The notes beneath the pieces were generated by a model. The model was not told the origin of the DNA, did not search any database, and saw only the letters and a program-made list of their open reading frames with translations. A program made the position numbers and the translations under genes. DNA of 35,347 bases from an uncultured Bacteroidales bacterium. GTDB lineage: Bacteria; Bacteroidota; Bacteroidia; Bacteroidales; UBA932. Below, piece by piece: positions 8,704 to 18,530 of this stretch (positions within the stretch are counted from its first letter, which is position 1; the number at the start of each line of letters is the position of its first letter). The stretch lies in NCBI GenBank assembly GCA_944326245.1, contig CALVDF010000022.1, positions 1 to 35,347 on the forward strand, given 5' to 3'.

Positions 8704-9396
8704 ATGAAAAAAATCAAAACCATTGCCTTATATATTTGTCTTGTCTGCAGTTTCAGTATGCAGGCAAGGCCGGCCTATGCACAGACAGCAGGTAGGGCAC
8801 CCGAGCCCGCACAACTGCTCCGGCAGATGCGTCAGGCTCTGGATGCTCTGGGTACTGCCGAGTTCGGATTTGCCTTCAGCGCGAAGGATGTTTCCGGCCG
8901 TGAACTTGGTCAGGAGTCAGGAACATTCGTAGCACAGGGTGAGCGTTTCAGGCTCTCAGGGTCTGTCATCACCGTGTATTGCGACGGGGTGACCAAATGG
9001 GTATACGACATGTCCAATCAGGAGATTACCATATTCCCCCATGATACTTCATCCACCGACCCGGCCGAAAATCCCTTTGCAGTGTTGGGCAAGGCGGATC
9101 CGGCGGACTATACTTTCAAGGGAGCTGTCCGCAAGGTGAATACGGCTGACGGTACGCCTGCATGGAAGATTTCGATGGCTTCAAAGGACCGCAATGCGGC
9201 ATATACCCTTATTGAATTTACCGTGTCGCGTCAGACGATGCTGCCTGTGGCAGTATCCTATGAGAGCCGCAACGGGGACGTGTATGAACTGACGGTCGCT
9301 TCGGCCAGAAGTGTCGGACGGCTGGCAGATACTGAGTTTGCACCTCCGGCAGACCTTCTGGAGGATCCTGATGTGTATGTTACTGATATGAGGTAG
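8704..9396 (+). CDS. LolA-like outer-membrane lipoprotein carrier
   Basis: This 230-residue protein has a clear signal peptide (MKKIKTIALYICLVCSFSMQ, cleavage after AYA near residue 26) and a LolA-like fold pattern. The motifs are LLRQMRQALDALGTAEFGF, ESGTFVAQGERFRL, VYCDGVTKWVYD and NPFAVL. LolA ferries lipoproteins across the periplasm from LolCDE to the outer membrane. A LolC/E-type permease is encoded at 21337, but not in this operon. The gene starts 11 bp after ftsK and is probably cotranscribed. It is convergent with the NUDIX gene, with 7 bp between their stop codons. The alternative is another LolA-superfamily periplasmic protein. Confidence 0.87.
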   Translation: MKKIKTIALYICLVCSFSMQARPAYAQTAGRAPEPAQLLRQMRQALDALGTAEFGFAFSAKDVSGRELGQESGTFVAQGERFRLSGSVITVYCDGVTKWVYDMSNQEITIFPHDTSSTDPAENPFAVLGKADPADYTFKGAVRKVNTADGTPAWKISMASKDRNAAYTLIEFTVSRQTMLPVAVSYESRNGDVYELTVASARSVGRLADTEFAPPADLLEDPDVYVTDMR

Positions 9397-9403
9397 CGTC
9401 AGC

Positions 9404-10024
9404 TCAGGCCTGGAGCAGTCCTGCACCCCTCAGCACTTCCCTTATGGACGGGTAGGTGTTCTCCGCGTATTCCTGCAGTTTCCCAGCCGGGACCCAAGCC
9501 GTCTCCGTGATTCCTTCTTCGGTCTGCGGTCTGGTCCGGCACGGCTCCTGTGCGTCCATTGCGAACCAGTGCGTGTGCTTGAGCACGAATTGCCCGTTCC
9601 TGTGATAGGTATGGTCCGTAATGCATATCAGTTGGCGGATGGCGATGGATGTTATTCCGGTCTCTTCCCCGACTTCACGCAGGGCTGTCGCCGGTATCGA
9701 TTCTCCTTTTTCCCTCTTCCCTTTGGGCAGGTCCCAGATGCCGTTGCGCAGGATCATGAGATACTGTCCGCTGGAGTTGCGGACAAGACCTCCGGCCGCG
9801 TCCACTTCCGTGAATAGGGTCCTGAGTCGGTTGTATGTGTCTTCGATGTTGGAACACAGGAGATAGAGACTGGAGATGTTCTCATTGGAGTCTATGGTCC
9901 TGATGGCTTCCTTGAGGGATTCGTCCCCATTGTCCACTATGATGACTGCTCCGGGGTCCTGCTGCCCGGGCCGGTCCTCTCCGCAGAGGATGAGTGACCG
10001 CGAGTTGAAGAAAATCGTTTTCAT
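9404..10024 (-). CDS. NUDIX hydrolase
   Basis: This 206-residue protein carries a complete Nudix box, G-x5-E-x7-REVxEExGI, at 102-124 (Gly102, Glu108, Arg116, Glu120, Glu121). Such enzymes cleave a nucleoside diphosphate linked to another group and bind Mg through the glutamates. Residues 1-75 form an extra N-terminal region without a domain I recognise. The substrate cannot be told from sequence. On the minus strand a TAATTTTG box (10029-10036) ends only 4 nt before the ATG, so the transcript may be leaderless. The gene is divergent from the rubredoxin gene. Confidence 0.92.
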   Translation of the reverse strand: MKTIFFNSRSLILCGEDRPGQQDPGAVIIVDNGDESLKEAIRTIDSNENISSLYLLCSNIEDTYNRLRTLFTEVDAAGGLVRNSSGQYLMILRNGIWDLPKGKREKGESIPATALREVGEETGITSIAIRQLICITDHTYHRNGQFVLKHTHWFAMDAQEPCRTRPQTEEGITETAWVPAGKLQEYAENTYPSIREVLRGAGLLQA

Positions 10025-10080
10025 TCTACAAAATTAAATAAAATAAGTATATTAGCACCGTAATTCAAACAATAAAAAAT

Positions 10081-10242
10081 ATGAAAAAGTACGAATGCAC
10101 AGTGTGCCATTGGGTCTATGATCCTGCAGTAGGGGACCCTGACAACGGAATCGCTCCCGGAACAGCTTTTGAGGATCTTCCTGCAGACTGGACATGTCCT
10201 CTCTGCGGTGTAGGCAAAGAAGATTTCGAGCCGGTAGACTAA
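10081..10242 (+). CDS. Rubredoxin
   Basis: This 53-residue protein is a classic rubredoxin, a cytoplasmic one-electron carrier with an Fe(Cys)4 centre. The two knuckles are CTVC (Cys6, Cys9) and CPLC (Cys39, Cys42). The usual aromatic residues and the [17 protein letters not shown] segment lie between them. It fits an anaerobe that uses rubredoxin in oxygen or peroxide defence, though no partner such as rubrerythrin is in the window. A near-consensus TATATTAG box (10048-10055) lies 25 nt upstream of the ATG. A strong terminator follows, so it is probably monocistronic. Confidence 0.97.
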   Translation: MKKYECTVCHWVYDPAVGDPDNGIAPGTAFEDLPADWTCPLCGVGKEDFEPVD

Positions 10243-10263
10243 TTGTCTGTACTACTTTGAAAT

Positions 10264-10298
10264 AAAGGGACGTACCGTTTTGACGGGCGTCCCTTTTT
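10264..10298 (+). terminator. Rho-independent terminator after rubredoxin
   Basis: AAAGGGACG (10264-10272) pairs with CGTCCCTTT (10288-10296), an inner CCGT/ACGG pairing extends the stem, and a T-run follows. It separates the rubredoxin and enolase transcripts. Confidence 0.88.
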
Positions 10299-10326
10299 CA
10301 TAGCAGGCAAGAAACTGTCGGAAAAA

Positions 10327-11679
<1,353 letters not shown>

Positions 11680-11726
11680 TCCGCATTCAGAATGTGCTTT
11701 GCGCTGAATGGCGCACATATATAGGC

Positions 11727-11761
11727 TAGGGCCGGCTTCCGTCATGGGAGACGGCCCTTTT
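11727..11761 (+). terminator. Enolase terminator
   Basis: AGGGCCG (11727-11733 region) pairs with CGGCCCT (11752-11758) and is followed by TTTT. An alternative inner CCGTC/GACGG pairing exists. It lies about 50 nt after the enolase stop codon. Confidence 0.75.
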
Positions 11762-11837
11762 CATTCGTTTCATCTGTATCGTCTTTTCCGTCCGGGATTC
11801 CAGGACGGGATCCCGGACGGCGATGGCATCCAGGCTG

Positions 11838-14174
11838 TCAGTAGGACAGCTTGATGCCGGCAAAATAGGTTCTGGGCATGCCGGGACCGTAGATGTAGCC
11901 TGAGTCCCTGTCAGGTCCCCGGTCGAAGTCCTTCTGGTAGGAGTTGAGGATGTTGCCTACCCCCGCATGGAGCTGGAGTGTGATGGACTTGTACAGCCTG
12001 AAGTCGTAGGTGACCTTGAAGTTGAGTTCGTAGAACCGGGGTGTGAGCTCTGTCCTGTTCTCCGCGATGTACCCCTTGTGGTGCTCGACCAGCATGCGGC
12101 CGGTGTATGTTCCGCTTAGGATCAGGGAGAGGTTGGCAACGGGGTTGACGGATGTAGTGAAGTATCCGTAGGCATCAGGTGTCCTGAACATCCTTTTTTC
12201 TGCCGGTACGTCGCCTTCCCCGCTCCAGGTGCGGGCTTCCTTGTATTCCGCCCGCTGCAGGGTGAATCCTGCCTGAAGCTGCCAGATATTTTTCCAGGCC
12301 AGCTTTCCTTCGATGTTCCCTCCGTAGACCGTAGCTCCTGATTCATTGTACCTTTCCTTTATCAGTATACCGTTTTCCAGCCCTATGTCCCTTAGTGCGA
12401 ATACGTTGTCAAGGCTGGTGAAGAATCCTTCCACCAGCAGGTTGCCCTGCCAGTCCCCTTTCTGCATGTACATGTCGGCGGAGATGCTGACGCTGTGCGA
12501 TTTCTCTACTTTCAGGTCATCTGCCAGACGTATTACGGATACGGTTCCTCCCACATTGTCGATGTGGAGGTCCTCGTCAAATGCCTGGGGAGCCCTGAAT
12601 CCTGATGAATAGCTGGCCCTCAGGTTGATATTGTCTATCGGATTGTATCGCAGGGTGGCGCGGGGGCTGAATACCGGATTGCGGATGAGGTTGTGCTTGT
12701 CGAGCCTGCCGCCTATCAGTATGCCGAATCTGTCGTTCTTCCACTCATTCTGCACAAATGCGCTTGCTGTGTAGGTGTTCTGGCGCATATCCCTTCCGTA
12801 GCCTGTCATCAGGTCATGGAGTATGTCCTGGTTGAACTCTACGCCCAGGGTGAAATCGGCTGGCATGAAGAGGCATTTGCCGAAGCTGTAGTCGTACTGG
12901 CTTCCGGCGACCCATGTCAGGTCAGTCGTTTCCCCGTATGCATTGGGGTCCCTGCCTGCTCCGTAGTAGCTTTCCCTGTTGATGTGCTGTGCCGATGCAA
13001 AGGCGCTTATCTTGTGCTTGCCGTTGGGGGAGAAGTAGTCGAACTTGAGCCCTCCTGTATTGATGCTGTGTGATACCTGCTCGGCGATGTCGGCTTCGTG
13101 AGGAGGAAGGTCCAGGTTGTTGCCGCCGCGTCTTTTCTCGCTGAGGTGGTGGTATTCGGCTGTAAGTCTGGAATGGAGCCCTGTCTTGAGGTAGGACCGT
13201 GTGCCCAGTGTCTGTGCGTTGATCATCGGAAGCTCAGTGTACCCGTCCCCGTCCGCATCGTAGGCATCCCTTTGGCGGTTCTGTCCGAATACTGCTATTC
13301 CCAGCTTGTAGTCGTCGGAGACCAGGGATGCGTTGAGGGATGTATTGTTCTCGCCTGATGCGCTGCCGCCTATATTGGTATAGGTATGCGAGAGCTGTGC
13401 GCTGTTGTACAGCGGTTCCTTCGTGATGATGTTGATTGTCCCGGCTATGGCCGATGACCCGAACAGGGCTGAACCCCCTCCGCGCATGACCTCGACCCTG
13501 TCGACCATGCTTACGGGCAGCTGCTCGATGCCGTAGACATTGGACAGGGCGCTGAATACGGGCCTGGAGTCTATGAGTATCTGGGTGTACGGCCCGTCGA
13601 GTCCGTTGATGCGCACCTGCTGGAACCCGCAGTTCTGGCAGTTGTTCTCTACCCTCACCCCGGGCTGGAATGTCAGGACTGAGGATACGGTGGAAGCATT
13701 GATGTTCTCGAACTGGACGGGTGTCAGGACGTTGACGATAGTGGGGGCCGTCTTTCTGGTAGTGGTGCTTCTGTTGGCGGAGACGACTATCCCGTCGAGC
13801 ATGCTCATGTCTTCCTCTATCTCGAAATTGAGTTCAAGCGTAACTCCCCTTTTCAGGGTTACGTCCCTGGTCTGGGTCTTGTAGCCCAGACTGGATACCT
13901 CCAGGATATATCTGCCTTCCGGAAGGTTCTTGAGGAAATAATGTCCGGTCGCGTCAGTCGCGGTATATATCATCGTGCCTTTGAGCATGACATTGATGGC
14001 CGGCAGATGCTCTCCGGTCTTTCTGTCTGTCACGTGCCCGATGATGTTGGCATCGGAGCCGTCAGGTTCCACTGTCAAGTCTGACGGGAATGCGCTAAGC
14101 GGGAGAAATGCAAAAAGTATTGCAGTCAGTATGGAAACTGTTACATTAAGGTTGTTCATATGTTCATTATTCAT
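11838..14174 (-). CDS. TonB-dependent outer-membrane receptor
   Basis: This 778-residue receptor has a signal peptide (about 1-30), a carboxypeptidase-regulatory-like beta domain (about 44-125, IIGHVTDRKTGEHLPAINV), a plug domain (about 140-255) and a beta-barrel ending in the aromatic-terminal strand YFAGIKLSY. The plug contains NNCQNCGFQQVRINGLDG, a Cys-containing motif I associate with a Bacteroidetes subgroup of single-component receptors rather than SusC. There is no SusD partner. The gene upstream encodes a small His-rich membrane protein (14280-14633), which points to a metal or metal-chelate substrate. That substrate is inference. ATG at 14174 is used; an internal Met6 is possible. 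Confidence 0.93.
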   Translation of the reverse strand: MNNEHMNNLNVTVSILTAILFAFLPLSAFPSDLTVEPDGSDANIIGHVTDRKTGEHLPAINVMLKGTMIYTATDATGHYFLKNLPEGRYILEVSSLGYKTQTRDVTLKRGVTLELNFEIEEDMSMLDGIVVSANRSTTTRKTAPTIVNVLTPVQFENINASTVSSVLTFQPGVRVENNCQNCGFQQVRINGLDGPYTQILIDSRPVFSALSNVYGIEQLPVSMVDRVEVMRGGGSALFGSSAIAGTINIITKEPLYNSAQLSHTYTNIGGSASGENNTSLNASLVSDDYKLGIAVFGQNRQRDAYDADGDGYTELPMINAQTLGTRSYLKTGLHSRLTAEYHHLSEKRRGGNNLDLPPHEADIAEQVSHSINTGGLKFDYFSPNGKHKISAFASAQHINRESYYGAGRDPNAYGETTDLTWVAGSQYDYSFGKCLFMPADFTLGVEFNQDILHDLMTGYGRDMRQNTYTASAFVQNEWKNDRFGILIGGRLDKHNLIRNPVFSPRATLRYNPIDNINLRASYSSGFRAPQAFDEDLHIDNVGGTVSVIRLADDLKVEKSHSVSISADMYMQKGDWQGNLLVEGFFTSLDNVFALRDIGLENGILIKERYNESGATVYGGNIEGKLAWKNIWQLQAGFTLQRAEYKEARTWSGEGDVPAEKRMFRTPDAYGYFTTSVNPVANLSLILSGTYTGRMLVEHHKGYIAENRTELTPRFYELNFKVTYDFRLYKSITLQLHAGVGNILNSYQKDFDRGPDRDSGYIYGPGMPRTYFAGIKLSY

Positions 14175-14279
14175 TGAGACTTGGATAAAAACGGACAGTG
14201 CCGTACGGATGATGGATCCACGGCAGTCCGGCAGGAAGCAGCGCCGGTAGCGGTAGGGTAAAATACGGGTACCGGAGCG

Positions 14280-14633
14280 TCAGAATATGGCCGGAGGGCC
14301 TCTTCTGGTCTCTGAATGAATGAAGAAACGGACAGGGGCATCCGGAACGGAAGGGGCCGCGACAAGTCTGCAGAGGTGCAGGAATACAGGCGGCAAGCCG
14401 GACTGGATGATGTCTGTGTCCAGGGTGAACAATGACAGGAAGAGAATCGTCTGGGCAGTCTTTCCGCTATGGGTGTGCCCGTTGCTGTAGGGATGGGAGT
14501 GGACGATCTTGCATCCGTCTATGATGTGGACATGGGGAAACAGCGAAGTGCTGCCCGCATAAGCTATGAAGAGCAGCGGGAGCAGCAGCTTGACCGGCAG
14601 GTATCGCCGTAGGTATTTCCACAGGGTGTCCAT
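14280..14633 (-). CDS. Small His-rich membrane-associated protein
   Basis: From the ATG at 14633 this is a 117-residue protein. One hydrophobic segment (about 13-32, VKLLLPLLFIAYAGSTSLF) is followed directly by a His cluster, FPHVHIIDG and VHSHPYSNGHTHS (about 33-58). A second hydrophobic stretch follows, and the tail ends RRGPPAIF. Small proteins of this kind occur next to metal-related TonB receptors in Bacteroidetes; I cannot name the family with certainty. A periplasmic or exposed metal-binding role is inferred. Its promoter overlaps the terminator of the gene before it. The longer frame starting at 14666 would begin upstream of the promoter box and is rejected. Confidence 0.75.
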   Translation of the reverse strand: MDTLWKYLRRYLPVKLLLPLLFIAYAGSTSLFPHVHIIDGCKIVHSHPYSNGHTHSGKTAQTILFLSLFTLDTDIIQSGLPPVFLHLCRLVAAPSVPDAPVRFFIHSETRRGPPAIF

Positions 14634-14637
14634 TCCG

Positions 14638-14667
14638 CAAAAATAGGAAAAAAGTTTTTCCGGCAAA
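14638..14667 (-). promoter_or_regulatory. Promoter of the His-rich gene and TonB receptor
   Basis: On the minus strand TTTG (14664-14667), 18 nt, then TATTTTTG (14638-14645). The -7 box ends 4 nt before the ATG at 14633, so the message may begin at or next to its start codon. The TTTG element is part of the T-tract of the preceding terminator. Confidence 0.7.
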
Positions 14668-14700
14668 AAAAAGCAGTATCCCCTATTGTTGGGATACTGC
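14665..14700 (-). terminator. CoA-transferase terminator
   Basis: GCAGTATCCC (14673-14682) and GGGATACTGC (14691-14700) form a perfect 10-bp stem with an 8-nt loop. On the minus strand an eight-T tract follows (14665-14672). Confidence 0.9.
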
Positions 14701-14759
14701 CTTCATTGTATTGCGTTATGCCGCGGCAGGTGGAGCTGCGCTGCGGCAAAGGGTATGCC

Positions 14760-16070
14760 TTAGCCGATGAAGTGGTAGTGGGGGCCGAAGCGCTCGAAAG
14801 CTGCACGGTCGAGTTCCTCCTGATGGTCGGGGTGGGCGATGCTGATGATGGCCTTTGCCCTTTCCTGGAGGGATTTGCCGTAGAGGTCGACTGCTCCGTA
14901 CTCGGTCACGAACCAGTGGATGTGGTTGCGGGTGGTGACTACTCCTGCACCTGAAGTGAGGACAGGGGCTATCTTGCTGATACCTTTGTTGGTCACTGAA
15001 GGCATGGCGATGATGGCCTTGCCGCCCTTGGACATGGAGGCTCCGTATACGAAGTCGATCTGTCCTCCGACGCCTGAATAGAATTTGGTTCCGAGGGAGT
15101 CTGCGCAGACCTGTCCGGTGATGTCCACCTGCAGGGCCGAGTTGATGGCGGTTACCTTGGGGTTCTTGGCGATTACATATGGATCGTTGGTGTATCCTAC
15201 GTCCATCATGGCTACCATGGGGTTGTCGTCGATGAAGTCGTATACCTCCTGCGAGCCCATGAGGAATGTGGATACCATCTTGCCGCGGTCGATGCATTTC
15301 TCGGCACCGTTGATCACGCCCTTCTTCACGAGGGGCAGGACACCGTCGGCAAACATCTCGGTGTGGATACCGAGGTTCTTGTGGTCACCCAGCTGTGCGA
15401 GCACTGCGTTGGGAATGGCGCCTATACCCATCTGGAGGGTAGCTCCGTCCTCGATGAGGGCTGCGCAGTTGCGTCCGATTGCGGCCTCGATGGGCGAGGG
15501 CTCGGAGAAGTGTGCCGGCTCAAGTTCGGAGTCGCACTCCACGAAAGTGTCGATCATCGATACAGGAATGATGGCATCGCCCCATGCTCTGGGCACGTGC
15601 TTGTTGACTACAGCGATGACATGCTTTGCGCATTCCACTGCTGCCAGGGAAGCGTCAACGGATGTACCCATCGATACGTATCCGTGCTTGTCGGGAACAG
15701 ACACCTGAATCATGGCCACGTCGCAGGGCAGTACTCCGCTGCGGTAGAGTCTCTGTGTCTCGCTCAGGAAGATGGGTATGTAGTCGGCATAGCCAGCCTG
15801 TACGCTCTTGCGGACATTGCCGCCTACGAAGAATGCCTGATGGAAGAAGATTCCTTCATATTTGGCATCGGTGTAGGGAGCCGGTCCTTCCGTGTGGAGG
15901 TGGTGTATCTTCACGTCCCTGAGCTCACCGGCGTCGCCTCTGCGGCAGAGAGCGTCGATAAGCACCTTGGGGGCAGCGGCAACGCTGCTGAAATGGATGT
16001 GGTCGCCGGACTTCACTACCTTTACGGCCTCGTCCGCGCTTACAAAATGGATATCCTTGTACATAAACAA
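14760..16070 (-). CDS. Acetyl-CoA hydrolase/transferase family CoA-transferase
   Basis: This 436-residue protein belongs to the family that includes 4-hydroxybutyrate CoA-transferase and butyryl-CoA:acetate CoA-transferase; length and motifs fit. The N-terminal half contains GDHIHFSSVAAAPKVLIDAL and DVAMIQVSVPDKHGYVSMG. The likely catalytic glutamate is in GIHTEMFADG (near residue 238), and GVGGQIDFVYGA and HIHWFVTEYGAVDLYG follow. It moves CoA between acyl groups, typically with acetate, in fermentation. The exact acyl partner cannot be read from sequence. The start is MFMYKD, and the third residue (16064) is an alternative start. A minus-strand TAACTTTG box lies at 16108-16115. Confidence 0.9.
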   Translation of the reverse strand: MFMYKDIHFVSADEAVKVVKSGDHIHFSSVAAAPKVLIDALCRRGDAGELRDVKIHHLHTEGPAPYTDAKYEGIFFHQAFFVGGNVRKSVQAGYADYIPIFLSETQRLYRSGVLPCDVAMIQVSVPDKHGYVSMGTSVDASLAAVECAKHVIAVVNKHVPRAWGDAIIPVSMIDTFVECDSELEPAHFSEPSPIEAAIGRNCAALIEDGATLQMGIGAIPNAVLAQLGDHKNLGIHTEMFADGVLPLVKKGVINGAEKCIDRGKMVSTFLMGSQEVYDFIDDNPMVAMMDVGYTNDPYVIAKNPKVTAINSALQVDITGQVCADSLGTKFYSGVGGQIDFVYGASMSKGGKAIIAMPSVTNKGISKIAPVLTSGAGVVTTRNHIHWFVTEYGAVDLYGKSLQERAKAIISIAHPDHQEELDRAAFERFGPHYHFIG

Positions 16071-16107
16071 TTGTTGAATGGTTTTACTATAAGGGAAAAT
16101 CGGGTCA

Positions 16108-16115
16108 CAAAGTTA
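16108..16115 (-). promoter_or_regulatory. -7 box of the CoA-transferase gene
   Basis: TAACTTTG on the minus strand matches TAnnTTTG and lies 37 nt upstream of the ATG at 16070. A TTG (16140-16142) sits 24 nt further upstream, slightly too far for the usual spacing. Confidence 0.45.
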
Positions 16116-16180
16116 TGAAATAATTTTAGAAATTTTCACCAATTTTGTCACAAAAACCTACCCTTATCCGTCTTGGAAAT

Positions 16181-16675
16181 ATGAATCCGGAATTCGCAAG
16201 TGCAGTGGAAGGCAGCCGAAGACGTCTGCATGTACTCGTAAGGAACATCGTCGGTGACGATGCTCTGGCAGAGGACATAGTGCAGGATACAATATTGATA
16301 GGCTTGCAGGCTGTCTCTGAGGGGAATAATGTCAGCTGCCCCGAGGCCTGGCTGATGAGGGTGGCCCGCAACAGGGCTCTCGATACGGTCAGGTCCGCGG
16401 GCTTCAGCAGATCTGTGGCTCTGGAAGCTGCGTGGAGGCAGGACAGCGGGGTGAACCTGGAGACCATGGTAGGGATGAAGGACCGGGTAAGGCAGGTGAA
16501 GGAGGTCGTGTACAGCCTGCCGGAGTCGCAAAGGACTGTCTTCATTCTCAGGGACGTGCTTGAATATGACATGAAGGATATAGCGGAGATACTGGGTATG
16601 GGCGAGGCCAATGTCAGGCAGCTGCTCTCCCGTACAAGAAAGAAAATAAGGGAATATTTGATCAACAATGAATGA
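16181..16675 (+). CDS. ECF-type RNA polymerase sigma factor
   Basis: This 164-residue sigma-70 family factor of the extracytoplasmic-function class directs RNA polymerase to a specialised regulon. Region 2 spans about 15-85 (ALAEDIVQDTILIGLQAV, then AWLMRVARNRALDTVRS). Region 4 is about 110-160 (LPESQRTVFILRDVLEYDMK, then GEANVRQLLSRTRKKIREY), a clear helix-turn-helix. The ATG at 16181 is preferred over a TTG at 16145, which would add 12 residues lacking family similarity. It overlaps the next gene by 8 bp (ATGAATGA), the usual coupling of a sigma factor to its antagonist. A weak CAATTTTG box (16140-16147) is the only promoter candidate. Confidence 0.95.
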   Translation: MNPEFASAVEGSRRRLHVLVRNIVGDDALAEDIVQDTILIGLQAVSEGNNVSCPEAWLMRVARNRALDTVRSAGFSRSVALEAAWRQDSGVNLETMVGMKDRVRQVKEVVYSLPESQRTVFILRDVLEYDMKDIAEILGMGEANVRQLLSRTRKKIREYLINNE

Positions 16676-17195
16676 TATGAGAAAATCCAGATTGCGCAGA
16701 CTGTTGGAACTGTATTTTGACGGGGAAACGGATCTCCGTCAGGAACGTCTCTTGCGCGGATACTTCGCTGAAGGGAAGGAAGTGGATCCTGAATTCGAGA
16801 AGTACAGGGCGCTGTTTACGTATTGTGACCTGGAGGCCGACGGGGCTTGCGGAGATGCGGATGAAGCGGAAATGCAGGTGAAACGATGCAGGCATACCGT
16901 CATATGGGCCGTGTCGGCTTCTATGACAGCGGCAGCGGCAGTGTTGTGCGGGTTGGTACTGCTTGTTGACGGGACCGGCAAGGCTGCAGGAGTTATGGAA
17001 CCCGGTATAGAGTACACCATCGACGGTGTAGCTGTCAACGACGATGCTCTGGCGCTGGATATGCTAGACAGTGAACTTTCCAGGATAGGTACTGTGTCGG
17101 AGGCCATGAGACGCAACAGTGACAGGGTGTCGGCCATGCTGTGCAAGGCAGGGAATGCACTGGACGATATGGACAGGAAATTGAAAATAAAATAA
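16668..17195 (+). CDS. Probable membrane anti-sigma factor
   Basis: This 175-residue protein has a cytosolic N-terminal part (about 1-75) rich in charged helix-forming residues (RRLLELYFDGETDLRQERLL), a single membrane segment (about 77-100) and an extracytoplasmic C-terminal part with a helical tail. The LxxYFDGETDLRQERxLRxYF pattern resembles the N-terminus of Bacteroidetes anti-sigma proteins encoded beside ECF factors. It would hold the sigma factor at the membrane until a signal arrives. No zinc HxxxCxxC motif is present. The function is inferred mainly from position (8-bp overlap with the sigma gene) and topology. Confidence 0.75.
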   Translation: MNDMRKSRLRRLLELYFDGETDLRQERLLRGYFAEGKEVDPEFEKYRALFTYCDLEADGACGDADEAEMQVKRCRHTVIWAVSASMTAAAAVLCGLVLLVDGTGKAAGVMEPGIEYTIDGVAVNDDALALDMLDSELSRIGTVSEAMRRNSDRVSAMLCKAGNALDDMDRKLKIK

Positions 17196-17206
17196 ATGAT
17201 ACAGTT

Positions 17207-17662
17207 ATGAAAAAGAAATGGATTCTGGTTCTTCTGTTGGCATTTGGCTGTCTGTGTGCATCGGCGCAGTCAATGGAAGACATAATGCAGAAATACAGGT
17301 CCGGCCAGTATGTCGAGACCATGTCGGTTTCCAGTACCGTAATAAAGGAGCTTGCAGAGCGGGATGACAACGATATTCTCCGTAGGCTTACAGCCATAAA
17401 GCTGATCAGCATGAGGTGTTCGGCAGGGAACGAACGGATATCTGAAATTTCGGATGATATTTCATCCATGATGTCACGATATGAGGAACTGCTGTCCTTC
17501 AGTTCTCTTGAAGGCGAGGTTACGATATGTGTCAATGCCAACAATTCTGAAGTCCTGCTTCTGACGAAGGATGATGAGGAAGTCACCCTGATGTGCATGC
17601 GGGGCATAATAGACAATGTCGTGATAGAGGCACTGCTCAACAATGAAATAAGCATTAAATAA
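17207..17662 (+). CDS. DUF4252-like exported protein
   Basis: From the ATG at 17207 this is a 151-residue protein with a typical signal peptide (MKKKWILVLLLAFGCLCASA, cut before QS). The mature part looks helical at first. It ends with EVLLLTKDDEEVTLMCMRG and a hydrophobic strand, resembling DUF4252 proteins, which in Bacteroidetes are often encoded next to ECF sigma/anti-sigma pairs. It follows the anti-sigma gene by 11 bp and precedes the first barrel gene by 6 bp. An upstream in-frame start at 17141 would lie inside the anti-sigma gene and is rejected. A role in sensing or envelope homeostasis is only inferred. Confidence 0.7.
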   Translation: MKKKWILVLLLAFGCLCASAQSMEDIMQKYRSGQYVETMSVSSTVIKELAERDDNDILRRLTAIKLISMRCSAGNERISEISDDISSMMSRYEELLSFSSLEGEVTICVNANNSEVLLLTKDDEEVTLMCMRGIIDNVVIEALLNNEISIK

Positions 17663-17668
17663 AAAGGT

Positions 17669-18463
17669 ATGAATAAAATGTTTGACCATATGAAATACTG
17701 TTCTATTCTTGCAGTCATGCTGCTGCTTGCATTGCCATGTCCAATGTCTGCCCAGACGGAGATAAACGTGGGCAAAACCAGAATCAGCTTCCATCCCCCG
17801 GTCAGATTTGCGGAGAATACAGCCACAGCCGCAGACTCTCTGGAAATAATTCAGGATTCTGTTCCGGGCAGGAAACTCGAGTCTTTCTCGGCTTTGACCT
17901 TCGGTATCGGAGGTGTCGCTCAGGACATGACGTACAAAACAGGATATCCGAGGCCTTCTACCGATTATGGTTTTGATGTTGAGATATTTTTCAAACAGAT
18001 GTTCAAGCCTGTCCCATGGTATGGATTCGGCTTCGGAGGGCATATCTCCGCACAGACCTACCGTCTGCATGGAGTGGCTGCATCGGGGATTATCAAACAG
18101 TATCCTGAAGAGGCTGACATATACAAGGAATTTCTCAACTACGGCAACATAGGAATAGACATTGTCAACAGATTCTATCTGTACAGTGACGCGTTGTATC
18201 TGGACTTGAGACTTTTCGGTGACTGGGCATACACCAGGGAATTCTATGTGAAATATGTGATGCCAGGCTCCTCCGTGTCTACTCTGGACAGGTTCAAGGA
18301 CGGTTCGCGTTTTCTGCCTTTCCAGGCAGGCGTTGAAGCTTCGCTGGGATCCGGAAGTCTCCAGATCTATTTCCGGTACCGTTTTACGAACATGTTCAAC
18401 CACAGTCTGATACCTCTTGAACCTGAACGTATCTCGGCCGGTATAAAACTGGAATTCAACTGA
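17669..18463 (+). CDS. Outer-membrane beta-barrel protein (paralog 1)
   Basis: This 264-residue protein has a signal peptide ending PMSAQ (near residue 29) and then alternating, aromatic-rich strands ending GIKLEFN, the pattern of a small outer-membrane barrel of 8-10 strands. After cleavage it begins TEINVGKTRISFHPP. The protein encoded by the next gene begins the same way (TDVEIGKTVIRIQSP). Both also share LFGDWAY/AWGDWAF and RYRFTNMFNHS/KYRFTNMFNHS near the C-terminus. It is in an operon with the sigma, anti-sigma and DUF4252-like genes. The substrate or role is unknown. Internal Met4 or Met8 are alternative starts. Confidence 0.8.
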   Translation: MNKMFDHMKYCSILAVMLLLALPCPMSAQTEINVGKTRISFHPPVRFAENTATAADSLEIIQDSVPGRKLESFSALTFGIGGVAQDMTYKTGYPRPSTDYGFDVEIFFKQMFKPVPWYGFGFGGHISAQTYRLHGVAASGIIKQYPEEADIYKEFLNYGNIGIDIVNRFYLYSDALYLDLRLFGDWAYTREFYVKYVMPGSSVSTLDRFKDGSRFLPFQAGVEASLGSGSLQIYFRYRFTNMFNHSLIPLEPERISAGIKLEFN

Positions 18464-18530
18464 TGGAAAAGAGGAATATGATATAATGCAGGAATATGGT
18501 AGAATAATGATTACAATGGAGGATTTACAT

